Both the position numbers and the translations under genes were made by a program. The notes beneath the pieces were generated by a model, which was not told the DNA's origin, did no database searches, and worked only from the letters and a program-made list of their open reading frames with translations. Below, piece by piece: positions 16,232 to 23,813 of a DNA stretch of 34,545 nt. Each line of letters starts with the position of its first letter. Within the stretch, counting starts at the first letter, position 1. Origin of the DNA: an uncultured Oscillibacter sp. (GTDB lineage Bacteria > Bacillota > Clostridia > Oscillospirales > Oscillospiraceae); assembly GCA_934574045.1 (NCBI GenBank), contig CAKTMK010000023.1, positions 1-34,545 of the forward strand, given 5' to 3'.

Positions 16232-17110
16232 TTATCCGTTCCGGGCCGAAGGCTCCGAAAGGTATGGCCGCAGAAACCGGAGAAACGTCCGGGCCGCGGG
16301 GGAAAGCTCCCGGGCCGAGGCAATGCCGATCTCCACCGTCTGCGGCGGGTCCAGCGGCAGGATGCGCACCCTGCCGGACCATGCCCTCGCGTTGATGGCG
16401 TTGTTCATGCTCAAGCCAAGGCCCGCTTCCACCATAGAGTAGGTGGCGAAGCTGTCCATGGTGGAAAACCGCAGGTTCGGTTCCACGCCGCAGCGGGCGA
16501 ACACCCGGGCGTTGTCGATGTCCTCGCCGGGGTACGTCTCGATGTACGGCTCCTGCGCGAAGGCCGCCACCGGCAGGGCGGGCAGCTTCGCCAGCGGGTG
16601 CGCCGCCGGGAGCCACGCCATCATCTCGTCCCGGCAGATGGGCGTCCAGTCGTGGTCCCCCTCCCGCCAGCTCACGATGCACAGGTCCAGCCGCCGCTCC
16701 TCCAGCAGCTCCACCAGTCCGGCGCTGTATCCGCTGCGCAGCTGGATCTGGATGCCGGGGTAGCGCACGTGGAAATCGGACGTGGCCTCCGCCAGCCGCG
16801 CGTAATAGGCGCTGTACGCCGTTCCCACCGTCACCGTGCCCACGTCAAGGCCCCGGATCTGGGCGGAGAGCTGGGCGCAGTTCTCGCCGCAGCGGAGCAT
16901 CTCCCGGATGAGGGGCAGCAGCCGCAGGCAGTCCGCCGTGGGCCGGACGCCGCTGCGCTGGCGCAGCAGGAGCGGAAAGCCGTTCTCCTCCTCCAGCGCC
17001 GCCACCATCCGGCTCACGCCGGAGGGCGTGTACCGCAGCCGCTCCGCCGCCGCGGTAAGGCTGCCGGTCTCCACGGCGCAGACCAGCGCCCGGTAACGCT
17101 CCAGCTCCAT
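16232..17110 (-). CDS. LysR-family transcriptional regulator
   Basis: The 292-residue protein has the LysR winged helix at residues 1-60 (MELERYRALVCAVETGSL, then AAAERLRYTPSGVSRMVAALEE) and a periplasmic-binding-protein-like effector domain in the remainder. The typical GLGLSMNN segment lies near residue 230. It reads away from a MATE exporter and shares a 115-bp control region with it. That region holds a T-N11-A type palindrome expected for a LysR regulator, plus a promoter facing each way. The simplest reading is that it controls itself and the exporter. The downstream gene of unknown function is in the same transcript. Confidence 0.93.
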   Translation of the reverse strand: MELERYRALVCAVETGSLTAAAERLRYTPSGVSRMVAALEEENGFPLLLRQRSGVRPTADCLRLLPLIREMLRCGENCAQLSAQIRGLDVGTVTVGTAYSAYYARLAEATSDFHVRYPGIQIQLRSGYSAGLVELLEERRLDLCIVSWREGDHDWTPICRDEMMAWLPAAHPLAKLPALPVAAFAQEPYIETYPGEDIDNARVFARCGVEPNLRFSTMDSFATYSMVEAGLGLSMNNAINARAWSGRVRILPLDPPQTVEIGIASARELSPAARTFLRFLRPYLSEPSARNG

Positions 17111-17129
17111 GTTTTCCCCGCCCCTTCCT

Positions 17130-17163
17130 TTGACGATTTGTCAAAGATCGCGTTACAAATCGT
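17130..17163. promoter_or_regulatory. LysR-type operator palindromes
   Basis: TTGAC-N5-GTCAA at 17130-17144 is a perfect palindrome containing the T-N11-A LysR box. It overlaps a second perfect inverted repeat, ACGATTTGT (17133-17141) with ACAAATCGT (17155-17163). Both sit just upstream of the MATE -35 box and downstream of the lysR start point, suiting activation of one gene and self-repression of the other. Confidence 0.7.
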
Positions 17164-17166
17164 CGC

Positions 17167-17196
17167 TTTACGCAAAGTATACCCAGGTGGTATGCT
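17167..17196 (+). promoter_or_regulatory. Probable MATE gene promoter
   Basis: TTTACG (17167-17172), 18-nt spacer, TATGCT (17191-17196). It is a fair match directly next to the LysR palindromes, in the position expected for an activated promoter. Confidence 0.45.
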
Positions 17197-17204
17197 GAAG
17201 TCAA
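17176..17204 (-). promoter_or_regulatory. Promoter of the lysR operon
   Basis: On the minus strand TTGACT (17199-17204) and TATACT (17176-17181) are separated by exactly 17 nt, giving a start near 17169. It overlaps the divergent MATE promoter, so the two should compete. Confidence 0.65.
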
Positions 17205-17225
17205 TCTTGAAAGCGGGTGATCCTG

Positions 17226-18581
17226 ATGACGCGCTCCCACGACCTTACCACCGGCAGCATCCCGGCCCACTTCCTGCGGCTGGCCGCGCCGCTGATGATG
17301 GGAAACATTCTCCAGCAGCTCTACAACACGGCGGACGCCTTCATCCTCGGGCGCTATGCGGGCGGGCTGGAATTTGCCGCCGTCGGCGTGGCCGGGTCGG
17401 TGATGAATCTCTTTCTGTTCATGCTCACCGGGGCCTGCACCGGCGTGTCCGTCATTTTCGCCCAGATGTACGGCGCCAGCGATCTGGACGGATTCCGGCG
17501 GGAGCACTGGCTGTCTCTGAGCTGCGGGACGCTGGCCGCGGCCGGGTGCAGCGGGCTGGGACTGCTGGTCCTCGCGCCGCTGCTGCGGCTGATCCAGACC
17601 CCGGCGGAGCTGACCGGGCCGGTGAGCGCCTATCTCACGGTGATCCTCGTGAGCCTGCCCGCCTCGTTCCTCCATAATCTGTACGGCGCGCTGCTGCGCT
17701 CCATCGGGCGGGCGGCGGCGGCGCTGATGGCGCTGGCCGCGGCGGTGACGGTGAATCTGGCGCTGGACCTCTGGTTCGTGGCCGGGCTTGGCTGGGGCAT
17801 CACGGGCGCGGCCTTCGCCACCGCCCTGTCTCAGGCCGTGGCGGCGCTGGCGTGCATCCTCTATCTCCGCCGCATGGCCCCGGAGACGCTGATCCGGCGG
17901 GGCGACTGCCGCATGGACCGGGAGCTGTTGGGCAAAACGGCCCGCTTCAGCTTCGTCACCGGGCTGCACCAGTCCAGCCTGTACATCGGAAAGCTGCTGG
18001 TGCAGGGCGCGGTGAACACCGGCGGCACCGACATGATCGCCGCCTACACCGCCACCACCCGTATCGAGGGCTTCGCCAACTCGTTCGGCGACAGCGGAGC
18101 CTCCGCCATCTCCGTTCTGGTGGCCCAGAACCGGGGCGCGGAGAAGGAGGACCGGGTGCGGGAGACGTATCGAAGCGGTCTGGTCCTGATGCTCGCCGTA
18201 GGCGCTCTGATGTCGCTCATCATGTACGTCAGTGCCGGGGCCACCGTGGGCTTCATGCTGGGCGAGTTCGGCGGCGCGGCCTTTGAAAACGCCCGGAGTT
18301 ATATGCGGCTGGTGGCTGTTTTCTACGTGCTCTGCTTTACTGGGAACGTCTTTGCCGGATACTTCGACGGCATAGGCCGGGTGTCGATCCCCTTCGTCGG
18401 CGCCACCACCCACATCACCCTGCGGGTGATCCTCTCGTGGCTGCTGGTGGGACGGATGGGCCTGCGGGCGGTGGCGCTGGCCACCGGCCTTGGGTGGATC
18501 CTCGTGAACCTCATGTGGACGGTCATCAAGCGCCGTCTAGATCGGAGGGCCGCGGAGCGGCAGACCGCCGAACCGTCCTGA
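17226..18581 (+). CDS. MATE-family multidrug/cation antiporter
   Basis: The 451-residue integral membrane protein has about 12 predicted transmembrane helices and the MATE (MatE/NorM-DinF-like) hallmarks. The N-terminal stretch IPAHFLRLAAPLMMGNILQQLYNTADAFILGRY is the family signature for helix 1, and the region is repeated in the second half (HQSSLYIGKLLVQGAVNTGG). MATE proteins export drugs or metabolites in exchange for Na+ or H+. The ATG at 17226 is favoured because GGGTGA ends 5 nt upstream. A GTG at 17217 in frame would add three residues. Its expression is probably set by the divergent LysR protein. The substrate cannot be told from sequence. Confidence 0.94.
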   Translation: MTRSHDLTTGSIPAHFLRLAAPLMMGNILQQLYNTADAFILGRYAGGLEFAAVGVAGSVMNLFLFMLTGACTGVSVIFAQMYGASDLDGFRREHWLSLSCGTLAAAGCSGLGLLVLAPLLRLIQTPAELTGPVSAYLTVILVSLPASFLHNLYGALLRSIGRAAAALMALAAAVTVNLALDLWFVAGLGWGITGAAFATALSQAVAALACILYLRRMAPETLIRRGDCRMDRELLGKTARFSFVTGLHQSSLYIGKLLVQGAVNTGGTDMIAAYTATTRIEGFANSFGDSGASAISVLVAQNRGAEKEDRVRETYRSGLVLMLAVGALMSLIMYVSAGATVGFMLGEFGGAAFENARSYMRLVAVFYVLCFTGNVFAGYFDGIGRVSIPFVGATTHITLRVILSWLLVGRMGLRAVALATGLGWILVNLMWTVIKRRLDRRAAERQTAEPS

Positions 18582-18591
18582 AGCGCGCCGA

Positions 18592-18626
18592 CAGGCCCGG
18601 CGGCACAGCCGCCGGGCCTGTTCTTC
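18592..18626 (+). terminator. Terminator of the MATE gene
   Basis: Perfect 13-bp stem (CAGGCCCGGCGGC and complement) with an ACA loop, then TTCTTCT, 10 nt after the stop. The T-run is weak but the stem is very strong. Confidence 0.75.
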
Positions 18627-18713
18627 TGGTCTATCGGCTGTGCGCAGCCCGCCGTGGAGATGCGCCGCCGGTCTGCTTTCCTGCAATCCGCGCTGTTCCT
18701 CCAGCCCGGGCGT

Positions 18714-19013
18714 TCACGGCTCGATGGTCAGGATGTCCACAAAGCCCGTGACCTCGAATACCTCCATGATCGTCCCGTTCACGTGGCGAACGGTCATCTT
18801 CCCCTGCCGGTTCATCTGCTTCTGCGCCGCCAGGATCACCCGCAGGCCCGCGGAGGAGAGATAGTCCAGCTCCGCCATATCCACCGTCAGCTCCGTCACG
18901 CCGGGGAGCGCTTCCTTCAGCGCCGTCTCCAGCTGGGGCGCGGTGGTGGTATCCAGCCGCCCGCCCAGCGCGGCGGTCAGCGCCGTGCCCTCGCGCTTGA
19001 TGTCGATCGTCAT
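18714..19013 (-). CDS. STAS-domain protein (anti-sigma factor antagonist type)
   Basis: The 99-residue protein is a single STAS domain like SpoIIAA/RsbV. It has the LTVDMAELDYLSSAGLRVILAAQK segment, in which one of two adjacent Ser residues (LSSAG) occupies the usual phosphorylation site. ATG 19013 is chosen for its AGGAGG site (19023-19028, 9-nt spacing); an alternative frame start lies farther up without one. Proteins of this type are switched by a serine kinase/anti-sigma partner, but no kinase, phosphatase or sigma factor gene is nearby, so it must work with partners encoded elsewhere. It has its own promoter. Confidence 0.92.
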   Translation of the reverse strand: MTIDIKREGTALTAALGGRLDTTTAPQLETALKEALPGVTELTVDMAELDYLSSAGLRVILAAQKQMNRQGKMTVRHVNGTIMEVFEVTGFVDILTIEP

Positions 19014-19077
19014 GAATGTGATCCTCCTCTTTCTGCTTCCGCCGCTTCGCGGCGCGGACGCCGCGGGCGTTTTTTTT

Positions 19078-19106
19078 ATTATACAGGAATTTTCTCCTCG
19101 GTTCAA
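19078..19106 (-). promoter_or_regulatory. Promoter of the STAS gene
   Basis: TTGAAC (19101-19106), 17-nt spacer, TATAAT (19078-19083) on the minus strand, about 65 nt upstream of the start codon. Confidence 0.7.
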
Positions 19107-19160
19107 GCGTTCTTCCCGTTCGCTTTTTCAGTTCGGAGCAAGGTTTTCTTTCGATTCCTG

Positions 19161-19190
19161 TTGACAAACAGCCCACGGCTGTGCTATGAT
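19161..19190 (+). promoter_or_regulatory. Promoter of the tRNA-Ser pair
   Basis: Perfect TTGACA (19161-19166), 18-nt spacer, TATGAT (19185-19190), 36 nt before the first tRNA. Confidence 0.85.
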
Positions 19191-19226
19191 ACTCAGGTCC
19201 TCTGGGGAAATCTGCGCTTTCCCGAT

Positions 19227-19314
19227 GGAGAGATGTCCGAGCGGTTGAAGGAACCGGTCTTGAAAACCGGCGACGCGCAAGCGTCCGTGGGTTCGAATCC
19301 CACTCTCTCCGCCA
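19227..19314 (+). tRNA. tRNA-Ser (anticodon UGA)
   Basis: The acceptor stem pairs GGAGAGA (19227-19233) with TCTCTCC (19304-19310), followed by G and an encoded CCA. The anticodon loop shows TGA at 19261-19263 between CCGGT and ACCGG stems. A long variable arm identifies a class II tRNA, and GGTTCGAATCC forms the T arm. Confidence 0.97.
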
Positions 19315-19352
19315 CACTTTCTCTTCCCCGCCCGAGGACGAACTTGACAGAT

Positions 19353-19446
19353 GGAGAAGTACCCAAGAGGCCGAAGGGGCTCCCCTGCTAAGGGAGTAGG
19401 GTGTCTAAACAACGCCGCGAGGGTTCAAATCCCTCCTTCTCCGCCA
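19353..19446 (+). tRNA. tRNA-Ser (anticodon GCU)
   Basis: GGAGAAG (19353-19359) pairs with CTTCTCC near the 3' end, followed by G and CCA. The anticodon GCT is at 19387-19389 between CTCCC and GGGAG stems. It has a long class II variable arm and a GGTTCAAATCC T arm. It lies 38 nt after the first tRNA-Ser in the same transcript. Confidence 0.97.
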
Positions 19447-19487
19447 AGTCGGAGCAAGCTTTGTATCGCTTGCTCCGACTTTTTTAT
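19447..19487 (+). terminator. Terminator of the tRNA operon
   Basis: Stem AGTCGGAGCAAGC with its exact complement, an 8-nt loop and TTTTTTATT. It starts directly at the CCA end of the second tRNA. Confidence 0.93.
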
Positions 19488-19593
19488 TGAAAAGTCAGAG
19501 CGCTCACGCCGCCGCGCTTTTCTATTTCTCCCGCCCTCCACGGAGCGGTTTCCGGGCATACTACGGGAAATACGCAGGATGGGAGGGACGCAC

Positions 19594-19752
19594 ATGACCG
19601 ACCAAAGCGGCGCCAGCCGCTCCGCGGACGCCAGACGGCGCGGGAAGCTGCGGGAAAAGCCGATCTCGGACGCATATCCGGAGATCGACAACGATCTGGC
19701 GCGGGACAATCTGGAAAACGATATTCCCGCCGCGGATCTGGAGGATCTCTGA
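19594..19752 (+). CDS. Small acidic protein of unknown function
   Basis: A 52-residue frame starting at ATG 19594 behind GGGAGG. It is highly charged, with a basic middle (ARRRGKLREK) and an acidic C-terminal half rich in Asp, Glu, Asn and Leu (EIDNDLARDNLENDIPAADLEDL). No membrane or signal segment is present. The good ribosome site and the stop shortly before a terminator support it being real. I recognise no family, and the function is unknown. Confidence 0.55.
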   Translation: MTDQSGASRSADARRRGKLREKPISDAYPEIDNDLARDNLENDIPAADLEDL

Positions 19753-19800
19753 CCAACGCATGGAGCCGCGGCCGTTCCCGCGGCGGACGCCCTGCACAAT

Positions 19801-19839
19801 AAAACCAGCCGCGTCCCGCCTTTTCGCGGGACGCGGCTG
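19801..19839 (-). terminator. Terminator of the cysteine desulfurase gene (possibly bidirectional)
   Basis: A perfect 14-bp stem (19806-19819 with 19826-19839) is followed on the minus strand by GGTTTTATT. It also lies 50 nt after the small plus-strand gene, which it may serve despite a poor T-run on that side. Confidence 0.8.
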
Positions 19840-19950
19840 CTTCACTGTCCGAAGTTTTCGATTTTTTCCGCATTTTGTCGGAAAACGCTCCCCAAGGGGC
19901 ATTATTCCGTGCTATAATAGCTAAGATAGCCGTGGGTTTCCAAGCGCCGC

Positions 19951-21099
19951 TCAGGTCTGTGCCAGCGCCCGGACGGCCCGGGCCGCCGCGTCCGCGTCCT
20001 CCTCCGTGTTGAACGCGCCGAAGGAAAAACGGACGGTCCCGCCGGGAAAGGTCCCCAGTGTTTTGTGGGCGGAGGGCGCGCAGTGCAGCCCGCAGCGGGT
20101 CAGGATGCCGTATTCCAGCTCCAGCCGCTCGGCTAGCTGCGCGGTATCCCGCCCCGGAAAGTCCACGGACACCACGCCCACCCGGCCCCGACAGTCCGCC
20201 GGACCGCACACCCGGACGCCGGGCGCGCCCTCCAGCGCCGCCAGAAAGCGGGCCGTCAGCGCGTCCTCATGTCGGCGCAGCGTCTCCACGCCGGTCTCCT
20301 CGATGTATTGGAGCGCCCGCTCCCAGCCGAAAATGCCGGGCAGGTTGGGCGTGCCGGACTCGAACCGGTCCGGCAGATAGGGCGGCAGGTACTCGCTGTC
20401 GGACGCGCTGCCCGTCCCCCCGGCCAGCAGCGGCGTGAGCTGGGCGGCAAACTCCGCCGTCACCAGCAGCGCGCCGATCCCGGAGGGGCCCATCAGGCCC
20501 TTGTGACCGGGAACGGCCAGCGCGGAAAGACCGAACGCCTGAAAATCCACCGGATAATGTCCCGCCGTCTGGGCCGCGTCCAGAACGAACGCCACCCCGC
20601 GCTCCCGGCAGATGCGGCCCACGGCCTGCGCGTCCTGCACCGTGCCGCTGACGTTGGAGGCGTGGGCCATTACCAGTAGCCGCGTTTCGGGCCGCAGCAG
20701 CGGCTCGATCCCGGCGGGGTCCAGCCGCCCGTCCGGCCCGCAGGGGATGCGGTCAAAGGAAACGCCCCGGTCTGCCAGCATCCGGAGCGGGCGCATCACC
20801 GCGTTATGCTCCATGGCGCTGACCAGACAGTGATCCCCCGGGCGGAGAAAGCCGAAGATGGCCTGATTCAGCGCGGCGGTGGCCCCGGAGGTCAGCAGCA
20901 CCTGCGTCGCCGGTCCCGGAAAGCGCAGGATGCGGGCCAGCCGCTCCCGGAGCTGCAGCGTTACAAGGCCGGTCTCCTGCGCACGGGCGTAGACGGAACG
21001 GTTCACCGGCGCGCCGATCGCGTCCATATATTCCTTCATGCGGGCGCTGACGCCCTCCGGCTTGGGAAACGATGTGGCGGCGTTGTCCAGATAGATCAT
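19951..21099 (-). CDS. Cysteine desulfurase (class V aminotransferase, selenium-locus type)
   Basis: The 382-residue PLP enzyme starts at ATG 21099 behind an AGGAGG site. Visible motifs are MIYLDNAATSFPKP at the N-terminus, EHNAV (97-101), DAAQTAGHYPVD (174-185), the PLP lysine Lys200 (PGHKGLMGPSG) and the C-terminal loop TRCGLHCAP with Cys336 and Cys340, one of which should carry the persulfide. This pattern fits the subgroup found next to YedE and DUF3343 genes in anaerobes rather than IscS/SufS. It would release sulfur from cysteine, or selenium from selenocysteine, as a protein-bound persulfide or selenide. It diverges from a LysR regulator that separates it from the transporter operon. 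Locus context makes Se/S delivery to carriers or to a molybdenum hydroxylase the likely task. Confidence 0.92.
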   Translation of the reverse strand: MIYLDNAATSFPKPEGVSARMKEYMDAIGAPVNRSVYARAQETGLVTLQLRERLARILRFPGPATQVLLTSGATAALNQAIFGFLRPGDHCLVSAMEHNAVMRPLRMLADRGVSFDRIPCGPDGRLDPAGIEPLLRPETRLLVMAHASNVSGTVQDAQAVGRICRERGVAFVLDAAQTAGHYPVDFQAFGLSALAVPGHKGLMGPSGIGALLVTAEFAAQLTPLLAGGTGSASDSEYLPPYLPDRFESGTPNLPGIFGWERALQYIEETGVETLRRHEDALTARFLAALEGAPGVRVCGPADCRGRVGVVSVDFPGRDTAQLAERLELEYGILTRCGLHCAPSAHKTLGTFPGGTVRFSFGAFNTEEDADAAARAVRALAQT

Positions 21100-21133
21100 G
21101 GCGGTCCCTCCTGCGCGGCGGTTTGATGCTTCC

Positions 21134-21162
21134 ATTGTACCAGCGGCGGGCGGGAATGTAAA
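21134..21162 (-). promoter_or_regulatory. Promoter of the cysteine desulfurase gene
   Basis: TTTACA (21157-21162), 17-nt spacer, TACAAT (21134-21139) preceded by TGG, on the minus strand. It fills the divergent gap shared with lysR, so the LysR protein could control it from here. Confidence 0.7.
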
Positions 21163-21200
21163 ATCGAGAAATCCAATCAACAGGGCGGGTGAACCGAATC

Positions 21201-22124
21201 ATGCTGAAATTCAGTCTCAAGCAGCTCGAGATCTTCGTGACGGTGGCCGAACTGAACAGCTTTACCAACGCGGCGAAGGCGCTCTATCTCACGCAGTCCA
21301 CCGTCAGCGCCCACATCAGCGGTCTGGAGAGCGCGCTGAACACCCGGCTCTTTTCCCGGGACGCCCGACGCAGCGTGACGCTGACGGCCCAAGGCCAGCG
21401 GCTCTATCCGGCGGCAAAGCGCATCCTGAGCGACTGCCGGGAGCTGACGTCCCTTGTGGAGAACCGGCACGAGGAGCTGCCGCTGCTGCTGGGCGCGTCC
21501 ACCGTGCCGGGGCAGTATCTGCTGCCGGAGCTTCTGGCGTCGTTCCTGCGCCGCCGCCCGGACTGCCGCTATCTTCTGCGGCGCGGCGATTCCCAGCAGA
21601 TCCATGAGCTGCTGCGCGCCGGCTCCGTCCGCATCGGCTTTGTGGGCGCGCGGCTGGACCCGGCCCGCCTGCGCTACACCCCCATTCTGGAGGACCGGCT
21701 GGTGATGGTGACGCCCAACACCCCCTATTATCAGGAGAAAAAGCGGGCGGGCGTATTTGGCTGCGACCTGCTGGGGGAGCCGACCGTGGCCCGGGAGGAA
21801 GGCTCCGGCACGGACAGCGCCGTGGCGGCCTATATGCGGCGGCGGGGCTTCCCCGCCTCCAAGCTGCGCATCGTGGCCCGGGTGGACAACCCGGAGACCA
21901 TCAAAAGCATGGCGGCCCACGGCGCGGGCGTCTCCGTCCTCTCGGCGCTGGCGGTGCGGCAGGAGGTGGAGGGGGGCCGCCTGCTGGCCTTTGAGATGGA
22001 CCCGGCGGGCCTGCGGCGGCACATTTACGCCGCAGTCCGGCAGGACGAGACCTTCGCCGAGCTGGAGAGCCAGTTCCTGCGCTTCTGCCGATCCTTTTTC
22101 GGCCGTTCTTCCGATATCGAATAA
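21201..22124 (+). CDS. LysR-family regulator, selenium-metabolism-associated type
   Basis: The 307-residue protein has a LysR winged helix (LKQLEIFVTVAELNSFTNAAKALYLTQSTVSAHI, about 6-40) and an effector-binding domain. The sequence style, with LKQLEIF, TQSTVSAHI and GSGTDSAVAAYMRRRG, resembles the LysR subgroup usually found beside yedE/selenium genes. The ATG at 21201 is used; an in-frame GTG at 21189 would add four residues. It sits between the cysteine desulfurase (divergent) and yedE (downstream, separate promoter), so it probably controls both in response to a Se or S metabolite. The effector is unknown. Confidence 0.9.
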   Translation: MLKFSLKQLEIFVTVAELNSFTNAAKALYLTQSTVSAHISGLESALNTRLFSRDARRSVTLTAQGQRLYPAAKRILSDCRELTSLVENRHEELPLLLGASTVPGQYLLPELLASFLRRRPDCRYLLRRGDSQQIHELLRAGSVRIGFVGARLDPARLRYTPILEDRLVMVTPNTPYYQEKKRAGVFGCDLLGEPTVAREEGSGTDSAVAAYMRRRGFPASKLRIVARVDNPETIKSMAAHGAGVSVLSALAVRQEVEGGRLLAFEMDPAGLRRHIYAAVRQDETFAELESQFLRFCRSFFGRSSDIE

Positions 22125-22158
22125 AACGATAACAGCTTTCTGCCATTCAATGTTTCCG

Positions 22159-22188
22159 TTGGACGTTTCCGGTGCGTTATCCTATAAT
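22159..22188 (+). promoter_or_regulatory. Promoter of the yedE-tusA-DUF3343 operon
   Basis: TTGGAC (22159-22164), 18-nt spacer, perfect TATAAT (22183-22188), about 40 nt before the start codon. Confidence 0.78.
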
Positions 22189-22227
22189 TAAAATAGCGCT
22201 ACCTGAATGAACAGCAGGAGGGAACAT

Positions 22228-23322
22228 ATGAAAAAAATCAACTGGTTTGTCATTGCAGCCGGCGTGGCGGTGGGACTGGCCGCGCTGACGCTGACGGCGC
22301 TGGGGAATCCGGCCAACATGGGCTTCTGCATCGCCTGCTTCGAGCGGGACATCGCGGGCGCCGTGGGGCTGCACAGCGCCGCCAAGGTCCAGTATCTCCG
22401 CCCGGAGATCATCGGACTGGTGCTGGGCGCGTTCCTCATGGCCGCGGCCTCCAAGGAGTTCCGCGCCAAGACCGGCTCCGCCCCGGCGACCCGCTTCGTG
22501 CTGGGCGCGTTCGTCATGATCGGCGCGCTGGCATTTCTGGGCTGCCCGCTGCGGATGGTCCTGCGGCTGGGCGGCGGCGACTTCAACGCCGTCGTGGGCC
22601 TGATCGGCTTTGTCGCGGGCATCGGCATCGGCGTGGCGTTCCTGAAGCGGGGCTTCACGCTCAAGCGCGCCTATCCCGCCGGCATGGTGGAAGGCTCCGT
22701 CCTCCCCATCGTGATGACCGGCCTTCTGATTCTCGGTCTGGCCGCCCCCTCCCTGCTCCGCGCCAGCGAGGAAGGCCCCGGCTCCAAGCACGCGCCCGCG
22801 CTGATCGCGCTGGCCATCGCCGTCGTGGTGGGCGCGCTGGCCCAGAAGGCCCGCCTGTGCATGGTGGGCGGCATCCGGGACGTGATGCTCTTCCGGGACG
22901 GGACGCTGCTCTACGGCTACGCCGCCATCTTCGCCACCGTTCTGATCGGCAACCTGATCCTTGGCAGCTTCCACCCCGGCTTCCAGTCTCAGCCCATCGC
23001 CCACAGCAGCCAGCTCTGGAACTTCCTCGGCATGGTGCTCGCGGGCTGGGGTTCCGTCCTGCTGGGCGGCTGCCCGCTGCGCCAGCTCATTCTGGCCGGC
23101 GAGGGCAACGGCGACTGCGCCGTGACCGTGTTCGGCATGATCGTGGGCGCCGCGTTCGCGCATAACTTCGCGCTGGCCGGAAATCCGGACAGCGTAGATC
23201 AGGCCGGAGCCTATGTGGTGGGCGGCATCGCCTCCACCGGCAAGGCCGCCGTGGTCATCGGACTGGCCGTCCTGCTGGCCGTTTCGCTCATCAATTCCCG
23301 CAAGGAGGAGGTAAAAGCATGA
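22228..23322 (+). CDS. yedE: YedE-type selenium/sulfur transporter
   Basis: The 364-residue polytopic membrane protein of the YeeE/YedE (thiosulfate/selenium transporter-like) family has about 10 hydrophobic segments and two homologous halves. Conserved cysteine motifs line the predicted path: GFCIACFERD (about 32-41), LGCPLRMVLRLGGGD, KARLCMVGGIRD and GGCPLRQLILAGEGNGD. This arrangement matches the selenium-metabolism YedE/FdhT subgroup. ATG 22228 follows a CAGGAGG site. The stop overlaps the next ATG (ATGA), coupling it to a TusA-type carrier. The expected role is uptake of a selenium or sulfur species, handed to the TusA thiol on the cytoplasmic side. Thiosulfate cannot be excluded as substrate. 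Confidence 0.92.
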   Translation: MKKINWFVIAAGVAVGLAALTLTALGNPANMGFCIACFERDIAGAVGLHSAAKVQYLRPEIIGLVLGAFLMAAASKEFRAKTGSAPATRFVLGAFVMIGALAFLGCPLRMVLRLGGGDFNAVVGLIGFVAGIGIGVAFLKRGFTLKRAYPAGMVEGSVLPIVMTGLLILGLAAPSLLRASEEGPGSKHAPALIALAIAVVVGALAQKARLCMVGGIRDVMLFRDGTLLYGYAAIFATVLIGNLILGSFHPGFQSQPIAHSSQLWNFLGMVLAGWGSVLLGGCPLRQLILAGEGNGDCAVTVFGMIVGAAFAHNFALAGNPDSVDQAGAYVVGGIASTGKAAVVIGLAVLLAVSLINSRKEEVKA

Positions 23323-23522
23323 TCGACGCAAGAGGTTACATCTGTCCCATGCCCGTGGTCATGGTGCAGAAGGAGGTCCGCGCCAACGCGCCCGGCTCGC
23401 TGGAGGTCATGGTGGACAATCAGTGCGCCGTTGAAAACGTCACCCGCTTCGGCTCCAGTCAGGGCTATCAGGTGGAGGTGAAGCCTGAGGGGCTGGACTT
23501 CCGGCTGACGCTGAAGAAATGA
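23319..23522 (+). CDS. TusA/SirA-like sulfur (selenium) carrier, free-standing domain
   Basis: A 67-residue TusA domain with the conserved CPMP motif at Cys9 (YICPMPVVMVQKEV), the thiol that carries persulfide sulfur or selenide. The sequence NQCAVENVTRFGSSQGY resembles the N-terminal half of YedF. YedF of selenium loci normally continues into a DsrE-like domain of about 100 residues, which is missing here. The gene overlaps yedE upstream and the DUF3343 gene downstream, each by 4 nt (ATGA), so the three products are translated together. It should receive Se or S from YedE or the desulfurase. Confidence 0.92.
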   Translation: MIDARGYICPMPVVMVQKEVRANAPGSLEVMVDNQCAVENVTRFGSSQGYQVEVKPEGLDFRLTLKK

Positions 23523-23761
23523 ACCGATACGTAGCGACCTTTCATACCCACGTCTCCGCCCTGATCTCCTGCCGGACGCTGACGGGCCGGGGCGTTTCGG
23601 CCCGGATGGCCCCCGTCCCCCGCAGGCTCAGCTCGTCCTGCGGCACCTGTGTGTTCTACGAGGCGGACGGCCCGCTGCTGGATGCCATGGATCAGGACGT
23701 GGAGCAGGTCTGCCGGATCGACGGAGAACAGAGCTACACCACGCTGTTCCACAACGAATAA
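23519..23761 (+). CDS. DUF3343 putative Se/S carrier-like protein
   Basis: An 80-residue protein with the DUF3343 signature: YVATFHTHVSAL at the start, MAPVPRRLSSSCGTCVFYE (30-48) with Cys41 and Cys44, and a closing acidic segment. DUF3343 proteins occur next to yedE, yedF and the class V desulfurase in genomes with selenium-dependent molybdenum hydroxylases, and are thought to carry or hand over Se/S on the paired cysteines. The start overlaps the TusA stop (ATGA). A strong hairpin follows 4 nt after the stop. Confidence 0.9.
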   Translation: MNRYVATFHTHVSALISCRTLTGRGVSARMAPVPRRLSSSCGTCVFYEADGPLLDAMDQDVEQVCRIDGEQSYTTLFHNE

Positions 23762-23803
23762 AACGCGCCCCGCGCCGCCAACAGGCGGCGCGGGGCGCTT
23801 CTC
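23762..23803. terminator. Bidirectional terminator between the Se operon and luxR gene
   Basis: A 15-bp perfect GC-rich stem (23765-23779 with 23784-23798) with an AACA loop. TTCTCT follows on the plus strand and TTTTATT on the minus strand, so it can serve both convergent genes. Confidence 0.85.
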
Positions 23804-23813
23804 TGCGTCCGCG

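Noticed and set aside
16845..18413. Minus-strand frame of 522 codons opposite the MATE gene
   Set aside because: Composition typical of a GC-rich shadow (Gln, His, Arg, Gly), and the plus strand holds a full MATE protein. Only its last part coincides with lysR, in another frame.
19900..19925. Extended -10 (TGCTATAAT) on the plus strand before the 3' end of the cysteine desulfurase gene
   Set aside because: No convincing -35 and no plus-strand gene or terminator downstream. An antisense transcript is possible but unsupported.
22177..23331. Minus-strand frame of 384 codons opposite yedE
   Set aside because: Shadow of yedE. It ends in the yedE promoter and has no ribosome site or recognisable domain.
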